A stretch of 64,000 nt of DNA. Origin: an uncultured Verrucomicrobiota bacterium (lineage in GTDB: Bacteria > Verrucomicrobiota > Verrucomicrobiia > Verrucomicrobiales > Verrucomicrobiaceae). The notes beneath the pieces are model-generated. The model worked only from the letters and a program-made list of their open reading frames with translations, did no database searches and had not been told where the DNA came from. Location of the stretch: NCBI GenBank assembly GCA_903838675.1, contig CAILZI010000141.1, forward strand, positions 62,001 to 126,000, written 5' to 3'. Positions 18,781 to 28,083 of this stretch are shown here, piece by piece. Both the position numbers and the translations under genes were made by a program. How positions within the stretch are numbered: the first letter of the stretch is position 1; every line of letters starts with the position of its first letter.

Positions 18781-18913
18781 GATAAGTTGGCTTGGGAAAA
18801 GCAGTCATCATCCACGGCTATAAGCTGCGTTCAACCTCGGCTCATGGTTGGTTTTAAAGGAATGCGTAATTAATTCTGAATACTTCTCAATGAGCATCGT
18901 CGAATGGTCTGTT

Positions 18914-19504
18914 ATGAAAACGAAACTTATCCTCCTCTGCGGTGCGATGATCGCCGCTCTTTCTCTCTCCTCCTGCGACATGTACGGCTATCCCGGCTAT
19001 GGCTATGGAGGATACGGTGGCGGCTACGGCGGCTACGGCTCAAGCTACAATAACTACTACGGGAGTTCACTGCTCGGCTTGGGTGGCCTAGGCGGTTACT
19101 ACGGTGGTTATTCCAGACCTTATGCTTACAATAGTTATAACAGAGGTTATGGCTACAGCCCCTTCCGTTCCTTTGGTAACTTCGGCAATGTTGGATACAA
19201 CAGGCACCACTACAGCTCTCCATTCCTAGGCCACACTAATCTGTCTTCCTTCGGTCGTGGCTTCGGCGGCTCCTCCTTCGGCAACCATAGCTTTGCCAGC
19301 CACAACCTTGGAGGCTCACCATTTGGTGGTCATAGCTTTGGTGGTCTGGGTGGTCATAGCTTCGGCGGTGGTGGCCACAGCCTTGGTGGCGGCGGCCACA
19401 GCTTCGGTGGTGGTGGGCATAGCTTTGGTGGTGGTGGCCACAGCTTCGGTGGTGGCGGCCACAGCTTCGGTGGTGGCGGTCATGGCGGCGGACATCATCG
19501 CTGA
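18914..19504 (+). CDS. Gly/His-rich repeat lipoprotein
   Basis: 196 residues from ATG 18914, chosen because it gives a lipoprotein signal (MKTKLILL and the lipobox LSLSSCDMYG). The N-terminal half of the mature protein is Gly/Tyr-rich (GYGGYGGGYGG); the C-terminal third is a seven-residue repeat HSFGGGG and ends in GGGHHR. Such low-complexity lipoproteins may bind metal through the regularly spaced His residues or form a surface matrix; both are guesses. A strong rho-independent terminator follows at 19535. Confidence 0.8.
   Translation: MKTKLILLCGAMIAALSLSSCDMYGYPGYGYGGYGGGYGGYGSSYNNYYGSSLLGLGGLGGYYGGYSRPYAYNSYNRGYGYSPFRSFGNFGNVGYNRHHYSSPFLGHTNLSSFGRGFGGSSFGNHSFASHNLGGSPFGGHSFGGLGGHSFGGGGHSLGGGGHSFGGGGHSFGGGGHSFGGGGHSFGGGGHGGGHHR
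19355..19480 (+). repeat. Six tandem 21-bp units encoding HSFGGGG
   Basis: His codons start at 19355, 19376, 19397, 19418, 19439, 19460 and 19481, an exact 21-base spacing. The units differ mainly at third positions (CAC/CAT, TTC/TTT, GGT/GGC), so selection keeps the peptide repeat rather than the DNA. One unit has Leu for Phe. Copy number could vary by slippage. Confidence 0.9.
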
Positions 19505-19534
19505 TTTGACCTGGTAATTTCCCAATCACTCACC

Positions 19535-19568
19535 CAGCGCCCAAGGTTACTTGGGCGCTGTTTTTTTT
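19535..19568 (+). terminator. Rho-independent terminator of the Gly-rich lipoprotein gene
   Basis: A perfect 11-bp stem (arms 19535-19545 and 19550-19560) with the loop GTTA is followed by eight T residues. It lies 30 bases after the stop at 19504 and separates this gene from the convergent pseudouridine synthase. Confidence 0.93.
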
Positions 19569-19586
19569 GCATCTCACTGTCCCTGA

Positions 19587-20282
19587 TCAGCGCAGAACTT
19601 GTTCCAGGGAAAGCATCTGCCACTCGCCTTCCGCGAGATCGCCGAGCACGTAGGGCCCGAAGCGCTCACGGTGCAAATTTTCCACGTGCCACCCTTGGCT
19701 GGCAAACATGCGGCGCACCTGATGGTATCGTCCTTCGGTGATCGTGAGGCGGGCGGATAGGCTGGAGACGATTTCCAGTTTGGCAGGCAGGCAGGGTTTC
19801 TCTTCGCTGCGGAGCATGAGATCTCCTTTGGCAAAGATGTCGATGAGCGAGGGATCGAGTTCGCGATCGACTTCGACGAGGTAGGTTTTTTCGATGTCGG
19901 ATTTCGGCGAGGTGTAGCGATGCACGAGGCTGCCGATGTCGGTGACGAGCAGCAGGCCGCTGGTGTCTTTGTCGAGTCGACCCACGCTTGTCACTGCGGG
20001 ATTGCGTTCCGGCCAGTGGGAGGGCAGCAGCTCGTAGATGTTTTGACCTTCCTCCTCGCTGTGCGTGCAGGAGTAGCCCACGGGCTTGTGCAGCATGGCG
20101 AGCAGTCCGTCCGGCGCTTCGAGCGGTTCGTCATCCACGGTGATCAGCGCGGAATCCACGCGCTGATCCGAACGCTTCACCACCACACCACCCAGCTTCA
20201 CCCGGCCTTCTTTGACGAAGGCCATGGCCTCGCGGCGGGAGCAGTAACCGAGGGCGGAGAGGAGCTGATCGAGGCGGCGCAT
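19587..20282 (-). CDS. rsuA: 16S rRNA pseudouridine synthase (RsuA family)
   Basis: 231 residues. An N-terminal S4 RNA-binding domain (MRRLDQLLSALGYCSRREAM) precedes the RsuA/RluB catalytic domain with the Asp-containing motif SVGRLDKDTSGLLLVT and the later ITEGRYHQVRRMFAS. Length and motifs fit RsuA, which makes pseudouridine 516 in 16S rRNA; RluB/RluE-type specificity cannot be fully excluded. Upstream of its start lies the first REP pair. Confidence 0.88.
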   Translation of the reverse strand: MRRLDQLLSALGYCSRREAMAFVKEGRVKLGGVVVKRSDQRVDSALITVDDEPLEAPDGLLAMLHKPVGYSCTHSEEEGQNIYELLPSHWPERNPAVTSVGRLDKDTSGLLLVTDIGSLVHRYTSPKSDIEKTYLVEVDRELDPSLIDIFAKGDLMLRSEEKPCLPAKLEIVSSLSARLTITEGRYHQVRRMFASQGWHVENLHRERFGPYVLGDLAEGEWQMLSLEQVLR

Positions 20283-20303
20283 GTGGATGGGAGAATCTGT
20301 GTT

Positions 20304-20376
20304 TTGTAGTCCCGGCTTTAGCCGGTTCCGGGGTTCATTCGGGCATTTTCAAAGCCGGCTAAAGCCGGGACTACAA
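20304..20376. repeat. Paired REP elements (GTAG-headed, inverted) on the rsuA side of the RAYT gene
   Basis: Two copies of TTGTAGTCCCGGCTTTAGCC(GG) face each other at 20304-20325 and 20355-20376 as a perfect 22-bp inverted repeat with a 29-base spacer. Each arm has the REP layout: a GTAG head and then a small hairpin CCGGCTttAGCCGG. The location beside a RAYT gene fits a BIME-like unit. Confidence 0.88.
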
Positions 20377-20409
20377 TACGAAGAATGGCTGTAGGCGATA
20401 CTGCAATGC

Positions 20410-21009
20410 TCAATGATCCCAACTGGAGCCGTAGTCGAGGATTGGATAGGCTTGCCAGATATGGGCGGCTGCTTCTCTGCCTTGGACTTGAAGGTAATCA
20501 TGCGCGCTGGACCACGGCCATTCGGTCCATTTGGATGCGTGGCCGTGTTTTACGGCATTGTGGTGGATGTAGTTTACGGTCGTCCAGAAGTGGGATTCGC
20601 TGCGCATGGCGCGATCGGTGATTCGATGCCAGCAGATATGTACACGTGAATTGTCTTCGCCATTCCAGGCGAAGGACATTTGACCGTGGAGTTTGCCGAG
20701 TCGGGAGACGAGCAGCGGGAGGTCTGAGGTGGTCGTTAGCACGTGGTAGTGATTGGGGAGAACGCACCATGCGTGGATGGCTGCGCTGGTTGACTCAAAC
20801 GCGTGGTGCATCTGCTTCACGAAGTCATCCATGCGTACGATGGAAGTACCGATGATTGGCTCATGCTCGTAGCATGTTCCTGTGATGAGATACTGGCTTG
20901 TTTGCTGGCCGGTGAAATGGGGCGGACCGTGCCAAGGACGGTTCAGCAGTTTGCGGCGTTCCAGCACTTCTTCACGCATCTCCTGCGTCCAGTTTCGCCA
21001 GGCGTACAT
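20410..21009 (-). CDS. REP-associated tyrosine transposase (RAYT, Y1/HUH family)
   Basis: 199 residues. The metal-binding HUH pair is His87 and His89 in CVLPNHYHVL, and the catalytic Tyr is probably Tyr147 in NYIHHNAVKHG. These are the IS200/IS605-like Y1_Tnp motifs in the RAYT form, including the C-terminal WPWSSAHDYL. RAYTs cut and join single-stranded REP hairpins and are usually single-copy, domesticated genes rather than free insertion sequences. Inverted REP pairs lie on both sides (20304-20376 and 21049-21138), the classic RAYT arrangement. All key residues are present, so the enzyme may be active. Confidence 0.92.
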   Translation of the reverse strand: MYAWRNWTQEMREEVLERRKLLNRPWHGPPHFTGQQTSQYLITGTCYEHEPIIGTSIVRMDDFVKQMHHAFESTSAAIHAWCVLPNHYHVLTTTSDLPLLVSRLGKLHGQMSFAWNGEDNSRVHICWHRITDRAMRSESHFWTTVNYIHHNAVKHGHASKWTEWPWSSAHDYLQVQGREAAAHIWQAYPILDYGSSWDH

Positions 21010-21048
21010 GGGGTGATTTCAATACAAAGTGGCGAGTGACGCAAGGCT

Positions 21049-21138
21049 GTATTGTAGTCCCGCCTTTAGACGGTCTGGGTTTGGTCGTGTCTTTTAGGCG
21101 GACTGATCCAGAACCGCCTAAAGGCGGGACTACAATAC
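21049..21138. repeat. Paired REP elements on the alaS side of the RAYT gene
   Basis: Arms at about 21049-21078 and 21108-21138 form an almost perfect 30-bp inverted repeat beginning GTATTGTAGTCCCGCCTTTA. They share the ATTGTAGTCCCG head with the pair at 20304 but differ in the hairpin bases (CCGCC...GGCGG). The region between the arms holds a further TTAGGCGG/CCGCCTAA stem. Confidence 0.88.
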
Positions 21139-21176
21139 GTACCGTGGGTGTGCGATGCTGGGAACCGAAGAGAGGT

Positions 21177-23942
21177 TTATGCCCCAATCAGCTTGCGCGC
21201 TTCTGCCAGTGCGGCATCGACTTTGGCCACATCTTTGCCACCACCTCTGGCGAAGTCGGGCTTTCCGCCGCCTTTGCCACCGACGATGGGGGCGATGGTT
21301 TGGATGATCTTGCCGGCCTGGACTTTGCTCTGGTGCTCTTTGGCCACGCTGGCGATGAGGGCCACGCTGCCACCGCCGGTGGCGGCGAGGACGACGATGC
21401 CATTGAAGGTGCCTTTCAGGGCTTCGGCCACACCGACGGCGTAGTCGGCATCGACGTCACCAAGGTTGGTGATGATGATGTTGTTGGCGGCGGTGGAGAT
21501 GAGGTCTTTGGCCTTCACTGCGGCCTCGCGCTGCTGGGCGGATTTGAGGGCCTTTTCGAGTTCCTTCTGCTGCGTGAGGATTTGATCGAGTTTCTTCTCC
21601 AGGTCCGCAGTGCCTTGGGCGCTGACTTTGCCGGCGAGGAGCTTTAACAATTCAGCATCGGCGCGGGCGGCGTTATAAGCTTCGAGGCCAGCAATGGCTT
21701 CGATACGACGCACGCCGGAGGCCACGGCACTTTCGCTCACGAGGCGGAAGAGGCCGATCTCGCCGGTGCTACGAGTGTGGGTGCCGCCGCAGAGTTCCAT
21801 GCTCCAGCCGTCGAGCTTGTTGCGCTGTCCGCCGATTTGCACGACGCGGACGAGGTCGCCGTACTTCTCGCCGAAGAGGGCCATGATGCCGTTGTTGGCC
21901 TTGGCTTCCACGAAGGGCACTTCCGTCCAGGAGACGGGATCGTTGGCGACGATGCGCTCGTTCACCAGACGCTCGATGTCGCTGATCTGCTGCGCGGTGA
22001 GCGCAGCGCTGTTGAAGTCGAAGGTGAGTTTGTCCGGCGTGACGGAGGAGCCCTTCTGCGTGGCGTCCTTGTTCACCACTTCATGCAGCGCCCAATGGAG
22101 GATGTGCGTGACGGTGTGGTGGCGCTCGATGGCATGACGGCGCGGGGCATCGACGATGAGCTTCACCGTGGCATCCACGGCGGGGGCTTCGTCGCCTTCG
22201 AGGAAGTGCAGCCAAGTGTTGCCGACCTTGGTCGTGGAGCTGATCGGATACGTGTTCGCGCCGAGAATGAGCTGACCCGCATCGCCGATCTGGCCACCCA
22301 TTTCGGCGTAGCAGGTGGAGACGTCGAGGACGACAGCGGTCTTGTCCTTCATCTCGACGACTTCGAGCACGCGCACATCGGCTTCGAGGGCGTCGTAACC
22401 GATGAACTTGGTCGGGGCTTTGGTTTCGATTTCGGAGACGGAGACGACTTGCTTGTTCTTCTTGCCAGCTTCGCGGGCACGCTCCTTCTGCTCTTCCATG
22501 AGCTTGTTGAAGCCTGCGGTGTCCACGGTCAAGCCGCGTTCGCGGGCGAGAAGTTCGGTGAGGTCGAGAGGGAAGCCCTGCTCGTCATAGAGTTTGAAAG
22601 CAAAAGCGCCGTCGATGTTTTTGCCGGCACTGGCTGTTTCTTCAAACAACGCGATGCCCTTGTCCAAAGTGCGATTGAAACTTTCTTCCTCCAGCTTCAG
22701 CACACTCTTGATCTGCTCTTTCTTCGTACGCACTTCAGGAAACACATCGCCCATCTGGGCTGCGAGGACATCGACGAGCTTGAAAAAGAACGGCTCTTTA
22801 AACTCCAGCGTGCGGCCGTACTTCACGGCGCGGCGGAGGATGCGGCGGAGGGTGTAGTTGCGGTCGGAGTTGCCGGGCTGGATGCCATCGGCGATGGCGA
22901 AGCTGAGGGTGCGGAGGTGGTCGGCGATGACGCGGAAGGCGACGTCGATTTTTTCCTGCTCGGTGACGGGGACCACGTGGCCCTGCTCATTGGCCTTCGG
23001 CAGGGTGCTGGCGTAGGTTTTGCCGGAGTGCTTGGTGAGTTCGTCGAAGATGGGCTTGAAGACGTCGGTGTCGTAGTTGCTGATCTTGGCCGTCTCGAAG
23101 TCGGTGAAGTTTTTGGTGCCCTGGATGATGGAGCAGACGCGCTCAAAGCCCATGCCGGTGTCCACGTGCTGTGCGGGGAGCGGGACGAAGGAGCCATCGG
23201 GGTTGGCGTTGTACTGAATGAAGACGTTGTTCCAGATCTCGATGCAGCTGGCATCACTGCCGTTCACGAGCAGGGCACCCGCGCGCTGGCGGTCTTCGTC
23301 GAGATTCGGAGCGCCGGGGGTGAGGTCGATGTGGATCTCGGTGCAGGGGCCGCAGGGGCCGGTGTCGCCCATCATCCAGAAGTTGTCCTTCTTGTTGCCG
23401 TTGACGATGTGGATGTCGGGATCGAGGCCGATGCTGCGGAACTTCTCGGCCCAGATGTCCCAGGCTTCCTGGTCGCGGTCGGCGGGGTCGCCTTTGCCGG
23501 GCTGGTAGATGGTGGCGAAAACGCGCGTCGGAGGGAATTTCCAGCGCTCGATGACGAGCTCCCAGGCCCAGGAGATGGCTTCTTTTTTGAAATAGTCGCC
23601 GAAGCTCCAGTTGCCCAGCATTTCGAAAAGGGTGTGGTGGTAGGTGTCCAGGCCCACGTCTTCGAGGTCGTTGTGCTTGCCGCCGGCGCGGATGCATTTC
23701 TGAGTGTCCGCCGCACGGGTGGGCAGGCCTTTGTGCAGAACGCCGGGCCAGGTGTCCACATCAGCGCTGCGCTCTCCGAGGAAGATGGGCACGAACTGGT
23801 TCATGCCGGCGTTGGTGAAAATGCGTGCGCCGTCGCGGCTGGTGTAGCCCACGTTGTCACTCGGGACGATGGTGTGCTGCTTCTCCTTGAAGAAGTCGAG
23901 GAAGCTCTGGCGGATCTGGGCGGCGGTGGGGACGGCGGACAT
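21177..23942 (-). CDS. alaS: Alanyl-tRNA synthetase
   Basis: 921 residues from the ATG at 23942 (MSAVPTAAQIRQSFLDFF); in-frame codons run on to 24056 but lack family similarity. The class II core shows FTNAGMNQFVPIFLG near the start and GDTGPCGPCTEIH; the editing domain has RHHTVTHILHWALHEV and the zinc-type CGGTHTRSTGEIG; the C-Ala domain ends with Gly-rich GGKGGGKPDFARGGG. It charges tRNA-Ala in the cytoplasm. It is divergent from the pilin-like gene, with about 210 AT-rich bases between. Confidence 0.97.
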   Translation of the reverse strand: MSAVPTAAQIRQSFLDFFKEKQHTIVPSDNVGYTSRDGARIFTNAGMNQFVPIFLGERSADVDTWPGVLHKGLPTRAADTQKCIRAGGKHNDLEDVGLDTYHHTLFEMLGNWSFGDYFKKEAISWAWELVIERWKFPPTRVFATIYQPGKGDPADRDQEAWDIWAEKFRSIGLDPDIHIVNGNKKDNFWMMGDTGPCGPCTEIHIDLTPGAPNLDEDRQRAGALLVNGSDASCIEIWNNVFIQYNANPDGSFVPLPAQHVDTGMGFERVCSIIQGTKNFTDFETAKISNYDTDVFKPIFDELTKHSGKTYASTLPKANEQGHVVPVTEQEKIDVAFRVIADHLRTLSFAIADGIQPGNSDRNYTLRRILRRAVKYGRTLEFKEPFFFKLVDVLAAQMGDVFPEVRTKKEQIKSVLKLEEESFNRTLDKGIALFEETASAGKNIDGAFAFKLYDEQGFPLDLTELLARERGLTVDTAGFNKLMEEQKERAREAGKKNKQVVSVSEIETKAPTKFIGYDALEADVRVLEVVEMKDKTAVVLDVSTCYAEMGGQIGDAGQLILGANTYPISSTTKVGNTWLHFLEGDEAPAVDATVKLIVDAPRRHAIERHHTVTHILHWALHEVVNKDATQKGSSVTPDKLTFDFNSAALTAQQISDIERLVNERIVANDPVSWTEVPFVEAKANNGIMALFGEKYGDLVRVVQIGGQRNKLDGWSMELCGGTHTRSTGEIGLFRLVSESAVASGVRRIEAIAGLEAYNAARADAELLKLLAGKVSAQGTADLEKKLDQILTQQKELEKALKSAQQREAAVKAKDLISTAANNIIITNLGDVDADYAVGVAEALKGTFNGIVVLAATGGGSVALIASVAKEHQSKVQAGKIIQTIAPIVGGKGGGKPDFARGGGKDVAKVDAALAEARKLIGA

Positions 23943-24152
23943 GATTGGCTGGGGAAAAGGGAGCGCGGATGGTAGCGGGATGAGGCCGAAGGTAAAGGCG
24001 GGGTTTGCGGCCGACTGGGCAGCGGTAGGGGCCATCTGATTGGAAATCAGCCACAAGCAAGCCGGTTGGACCTAGGACGAAGAGCATAGCAACAAAAATG
24101 TTTGTAAAAATACTGTAATTAAGATAACATTTATAAAAATGTAGTGATCGCA

Positions 24153-24566
24153 ATGACAACCACAGTTTCAAATTTCCAAAAAACATGCCCTTCCGCGTCC
24201 GGATTGAGCCTGTTGGAATTGTTGATCACGATCTGCATTCTCGCAGTTGTCACGAACATTGCCCTCATGGCCATGGGCAGTGCCCGTCAAGGAGCGGAAG
24301 ATCAGAAGGACAAGCGCAATGCCCAGGAAATTGCCAATGTGGCAGCCATGGCCAACGCTGCTGGCGCCAGTTTTATCGTACCGGGTGATGAGAAGGCCAC
24401 TATTGAAAACCTCCGCACAGGCACAACTCCAGCCACAGGCGCTTTTGGAGGGCGTTTGTTCCGAATCTCAAACATGCAGGATGCAGAGATCATAGGGGCG
24501 ATGCGCTTCCTGGCCTTGAACAACACTGACCTGCAATACCGCATGGACGGCAGCAGCGGTCCGTGA
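24153..24566 (+). CDS. Type IV pilin-like (pseudopilin) protein
   Basis: 137 residues from ATG 24153; a GTG at 24144 is in frame. A prepilin peptidase site is seen in ASGLSLLELLITICIL: cleavage after Gly leaves Leu1 with Glu5 conserved, then a 20-residue hydrophobic helix. The rest is short (about 110 residues) with no cysteines. No other pilus or type II secretion genes lie nearby, so it is an isolated pilin-like protein of the kind that is abundant in Planctomycetes and Verrucomicrobia. The upstream 80 bases are markedly AT-rich and may contain its promoter. Confidence 0.8.
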   Translation: MTTTVSNFQKTCPSASGLSLLELLITICILAVVTNIALMAMGSARQGAEDQKDKRNAQEIANVAAMANAAGASFIVPGDEKATIENLRTGTTPATGAFGGRLFRISNMQDAEIIGAMRFLALNNTDLQYRMDGSSGP

Positions 24567-24615
24567 AAAAAGAAGCTCGGATCAAGCTCCCAGCCGCAAG
24601 ACATCCGCTCCGCGC

Positions 24616-27600
24616 ATGGAGAATGCCGCTCCGAGTCAAGATCGGCCCGTCTGCAACGTATCACACAGCGTGATTCGTCTATTCATCACTCTTCCTCTCA
24701 TCACCTCCGCTGTCGCAGAGTCGGCATCGCGTCCCATCCATTTCTCCAAGGAGATCCGGCCCATCCTGAGTGAGAACTGCTTCTTCTGTCACGGCCCTGA
24801 CGAAAAGAAGCGCGAGGCTGGGCTGCGCCTCGATGAAGAAACCAGTGCCAAAAAGAATCACGAAGGCGTCTTCGCCGTGGTGCCCGGGCATCCCGAAAAG
24901 AGCGCCCTGCTGGAGCGCATCGTGAGCAAAGATGCCGACGAGGTCATGCCGCCGCCAAAGCAGCACAAGACCATCTCTCCCGCGCAGATCGCACTGCTGA
25001 CCGAATGGATCAAACAAGGCGCGCCTTGGGGTAAGCATTGGAGCTATGAGAAGGTGGTGAAACCGGCGGTCCCCGCAGGAGCCAAACAGCCGGTGGATGC
25101 TTTCCTCCTGCAACGTCTGAAACAAGAAGGTCTCAAATACTCGCCCCAGGCCGACACCGCCACGCTGATCCGCCGAGTCGCTCTCGATTTGACCGGGCTG
25201 CCGCCCACTCTTGCAGAACTGGAGGCGCTGACCTCCCAGCCCTACGACAAGATCGTCGATCATTTCCTCTCCCTCCCCGCCTATGGCGAGCATTGGGCAC
25301 GGCAGTGGCTCGATCTCGCACGTTATGCGGACAGTTCCGGCTACCCGAGCGATCAGCCGCGTGAGATCTGGGCCTACCGCGACTGGGTTGTGCGTGCGCT
25401 GAACACAAACATGCCTTTTGATCAGTTCACCATCGAGCAAAACGCAGGCGACCTTCTGCCAAATCCCACGGACGATCAGCTCATCGCAACCGCGTTTCAT
25501 CGCAACACGATGACGCAGAACGAAGGTGGCACTGACGACGAGGAATTCCGCAACGCCGCCATCATCGACCGCGTGAACACCACCTTCGCGGTGTGGATGG
25601 GCACCACGATGGCCTGCGCCCAATGCCACACGCACAAGTTTGATCCCATCACGATCAACGAGTACTTCCAGTTCTACGCCTTCCTCAATCAAAGCGCCGA
25701 CAGCGACAAGAAAGACGAAGTGCCGCTTCACAGCTTCGATACAGCGGAGCTGACACAGCAGCGGGCCAATCTGAAAAGGGAGATCGACACGCTGGAGCAG
25801 AAGTTCACGGCCCCTGCCCCGGCATGGCTCGCCGGACTGGACACCTGGGACCAGGGCTTTGCCCGTGATCTTGGCTGGCAGACACCGCAGCCCTTGCAGG
25901 TGACCACGCAGTCCAAACAAACCGCCGCCATTGCTGCGAACGGCACCGTTTCAATTCCTAAAACCAGCGACACGGACAGCTACACCATCGAGCTGCCCGC
26001 CACGGGCGACAAACTCAGCGCGCTGCGCATCGAGACAATTCCCGCCGCCGGGTTTGGCAACTTCGTCATCACCGACGTCAAAGCGGAAGTCGTGCCGCCG
26101 GATTCCAAGCAGGCACCGCAGGCGCGCTATGTGCGCATCGAACTGCCGGGGGAGAAAAAGATGCTGCAACTGGCTGAAGTGCAGGTTTTCAATGGCAACG
26201 AAAACATGGCACCTGCCGGTGTCGCCACGCAAAGTAGCCAATACACAGACGCCGCTGCCAAACGTGCCAACGATGGCAACACTGAAGGCAATTACGCGAA
26301 AAGCAGCGTCTCCCACACCTCCGGCACCGACAACGATCCGTGGTGGGAAGTGGATCTGAAAGCAGCCAAACCCGTAGACCGCGTCGTCGTATGGAACCGC
26401 ACGGACGGCGGTACAGGCGCTCGCCTGGATGGTTTCCGCGTCGTTTTGCTCGATGACAAACGTCAGACCCTGTGGAAGAGCGCTGCCACCCCCGGACCGC
26501 AAACAGACAAGGCTTTTGCTATCAGCGGCCCGGTCGCCGTGAGCTTCACCACCGCCCTGGCTGATTTCGAACAGGATGGCTTCACCGCCGCGTCCGTCCT
26601 GAAGCCGAAGGATAAAAAACAACAGGGCTGGGCCGTCTCTGGGGCTGCCGACAAGCCTCACACTCTCACCCTGCTGGCCGCATCCCCAGTGGTGATTCCG
26701 TCCGGTTCCAAGCTGCGAATCACTCTCGGTCAAACCAGTGAGCACAAGCAGCACACCCTCGGTAGTTTTCGCCTCAGCTACACGGGAGACGCCCGGGTGC
26801 AGCAGGTCACCAAGGTGCCGGAGAATGTCGTCGCCGCGCTCGCACAGGCGAAGGACAAGCGCACGCCCGCACAGCAGCAGACCGTCGTGGAATACTTCGT
26901 GCGCAATGTGTCCAAGGCTTCCGCCACGGAGCGCACGCGTCTCGCCGCCGCCAGCAAGGAACTCGCCGCGCTCAAGCCGGTCACAGTGCCCATCATGCGT
27001 GATCTTGATCCCAAGCAGCGGCGCGTGACGAAGATCCAGCTCCGTGGAAACTGGCAGGCGCTGGGGGATGAAGTCAATGCAGGCACGCCTGCTACCTTTA
27101 ATCCGCTGCCCGCGAATGCGCCGCGCAATCGCCTCACCATGGCCAAATGGCTCGTCAGCCGTGACAATCCGCTCACGGCGCGGGTGACCGTGAACCGTTT
27201 GTGGGAAAGCATCTTCGGCACCGGCATCGTGTGCAGCAGCGAGGAGTTCGGCAGCCAGGGAGATCTGCCGGTGCATCCCGAACTGCTCGACTGGCTCGCT
27301 GCCGAGCTCATGGACAGCGGCTGGGACATCAAGCACATGCTCAAACTGTTGCTCACCAGTCAGGCCTATCAGCAGACTTCCAAGACGACGCCGGAACTCA
27401 ATGAGCGCGATCCTGACAACCGCCTCCTCGCGCGTGGTCCGCGCTTCCGCCCCACAGGCGAGCTGCTGCGGGATCAGGCACTCGCCGTCAGCGGTCTGCT
27501 CAGTGCCAAAATGTACGGCCCGCCCGTGCGCCCCCTGACGCCGAATCTCGGCCTCACCACCGCCTTTGGCCGCAGCAATGACTGGACCATCAGCCCCGGC

Positions 27601-28065
27601 GAAGACAAGCACCGCCGCAGTCTCTACACCGAAGTCCGCCGCAACAGTCCCTACGCCAGCTTCACCACCTTTGACGCCGGCAACCGCGAGGTGTGCATGA
27701 TTCGCCGCAGCCGCACGAACACGCCGCTGCAAGCCTTCGTGACGCTCAATGATCCCGTCTTCATCGAAACGAATCAAGCCATGGCCCGCCGCCTCGTCGC
27801 TGAAGCCAAAGCAACGCCCGAGCGCCTCTCCGTTCTCTTCAGACTCTGCCTTTCACGCGCACCGAATGCCCATGAAGTAGCGTCTTTGAGCCGACTCTAC
27901 GATGAAACGCTCACGACCTATCGCGCAGACCCAGCGGATGCCACCAAGATGGCGACGGATCCCCTTGGCCCCGCACCCAAAGACGCCGATATTGCAGAAC
28001 TCGCGGCGTGGACCACCATCGCCAATGTGGTGATGAATTTGGACGAGTTTTTGATGCGCCGTTAA
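24616..28065 (+). CDS. PSD1/cytochrome c-domain protein (PSCyt1-DUF1549-discoidin-DUF1553)
   Basis: 1149 residues from ATG 24616; a GTG at 24670 would place a signal peptide (IRLFITLPLITSAVA) right at the start. Domain order: a PSCyt1-type cytochrome c with CFFCH (Cys55, Cys58, His59); DUF1549 with RRVALDLTGLPPTLAE and WARQWLDLARYADSSGYP; a discoidin (F5/8C-like) domain at about 515-640 (LAEVQVFNGNENMAP, WWEVDLKAAKPVDRVVVWNR); DUF1553 with NRLTMAKWLVSRDNPLTARV and RRSRTNTPLQAFVTLNDP. These proteins are typical of Planctomycetes and Verrucomicrobia, are thought to act on external carbohydrates through a heme-linked oxidation, and are nearly always paired with DUF1501, as here 18 bases downstream. 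Confidence 0.93.
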   Translation: MENAAPSQDRPVCNVSHSVIRLFITLPLITSAVAESASRPIHFSKEIRPILSENCFFCHGPDEKKREAGLRLDEETSAKKNHEGVFAVVPGHPEKSALLERIVSKDADEVMPPPKQHKTISPAQIALLTEWIKQGAPWGKHWSYEKVVKPAVPAGAKQPVDAFLLQRLKQEGLKYSPQADTATLIRRVALDLTGLPPTLAELEALTSQPYDKIVDHFLSLPAYGEHWARQWLDLARYADSSGYPSDQPREIWAYRDWVVRALNTNMPFDQFTIEQNAGDLLPNPTDDQLIATAFHRNTMTQNEGGTDDEEFRNAAIIDRVNTTFAVWMGTTMACAQCHTHKFDPITINEYFQFYAFLNQSADSDKKDEVPLHSFDTAELTQQRANLKREIDTLEQKFTAPAPAWLAGLDTWDQGFARDLGWQTPQPLQVTTQSKQTAAIAANGTVSIPKTSDTDSYTIELPATGDKLSALRIETIPAAGFGNFVITDVKAEVVPPDSKQAPQARYVRIELPGEKKMLQLAEVQVFNGNENMAPAGVATQSSQYTDAAAKRANDGNTEGNYAKSSVSHTSGTDNDPWWEVDLKAAKPVDRVVVWNRTDGGTGARLDGFRVVLLDDKRQTLWKSAATPGPQTDKAFAISGPVAVSFTTALADFEQDGFTAASVLKPKDKKQQGWAVSGAADKPHTLTLLAASPVVIPSGSKLRITLGQTSEHKQHTLGSFRLSYTGDARVQQVTKVPENVVAALAQAKDKRTPAQQQTVVEYFVRNVSKASATERTRLAAASKELAALKPVTVPIMRDLDPKQRRVTKIQLRGNWQALGDEVNAGTPATFNPLPANAPRNRLTMAKWLVSRDNPLTARVTVNRLWESIFGTGIVCSSEEFGSQGDLPVHPELLDWLAAELMDSGWDIKHMLKLLLTSQAYQQTSKTTPELNERDPDNRLLARGPRFRPTGELLRDQALAVSGLLSAKMYGPPVRPLTPNLGLTTAFGRSNDWTISPGEDKHRRSLYTEVRRNSPYASFTTFDAGNREVCMIRRSRTNTPLQAFVTLNDPVFIETNQAMARRLVAEAKATPERLSVLFRLCLSRAPNAHEVASLSRLYDETLTTYRADPADATKMATDPLGPAPKDADIAELAAWTTIANVVMNLDEFLMRR

Positions 28066-28083
28066 ATTTAACCTGATTTCACC

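Noticed and set aside
19355..19480. Possible CRISPR array
   Set aside because: The 21-bp units are contiguous, without spacers, and encode a peptide repeat in frame.
21777..23975. Long plus-strand open frame of 732 codons opposite alaS
   Set aside because: It is antisense to a clear alanyl-tRNA synthetase, has an abnormal Asp/Val/Gly-rich composition and no known motif; it comes from GC-rich codon usage.
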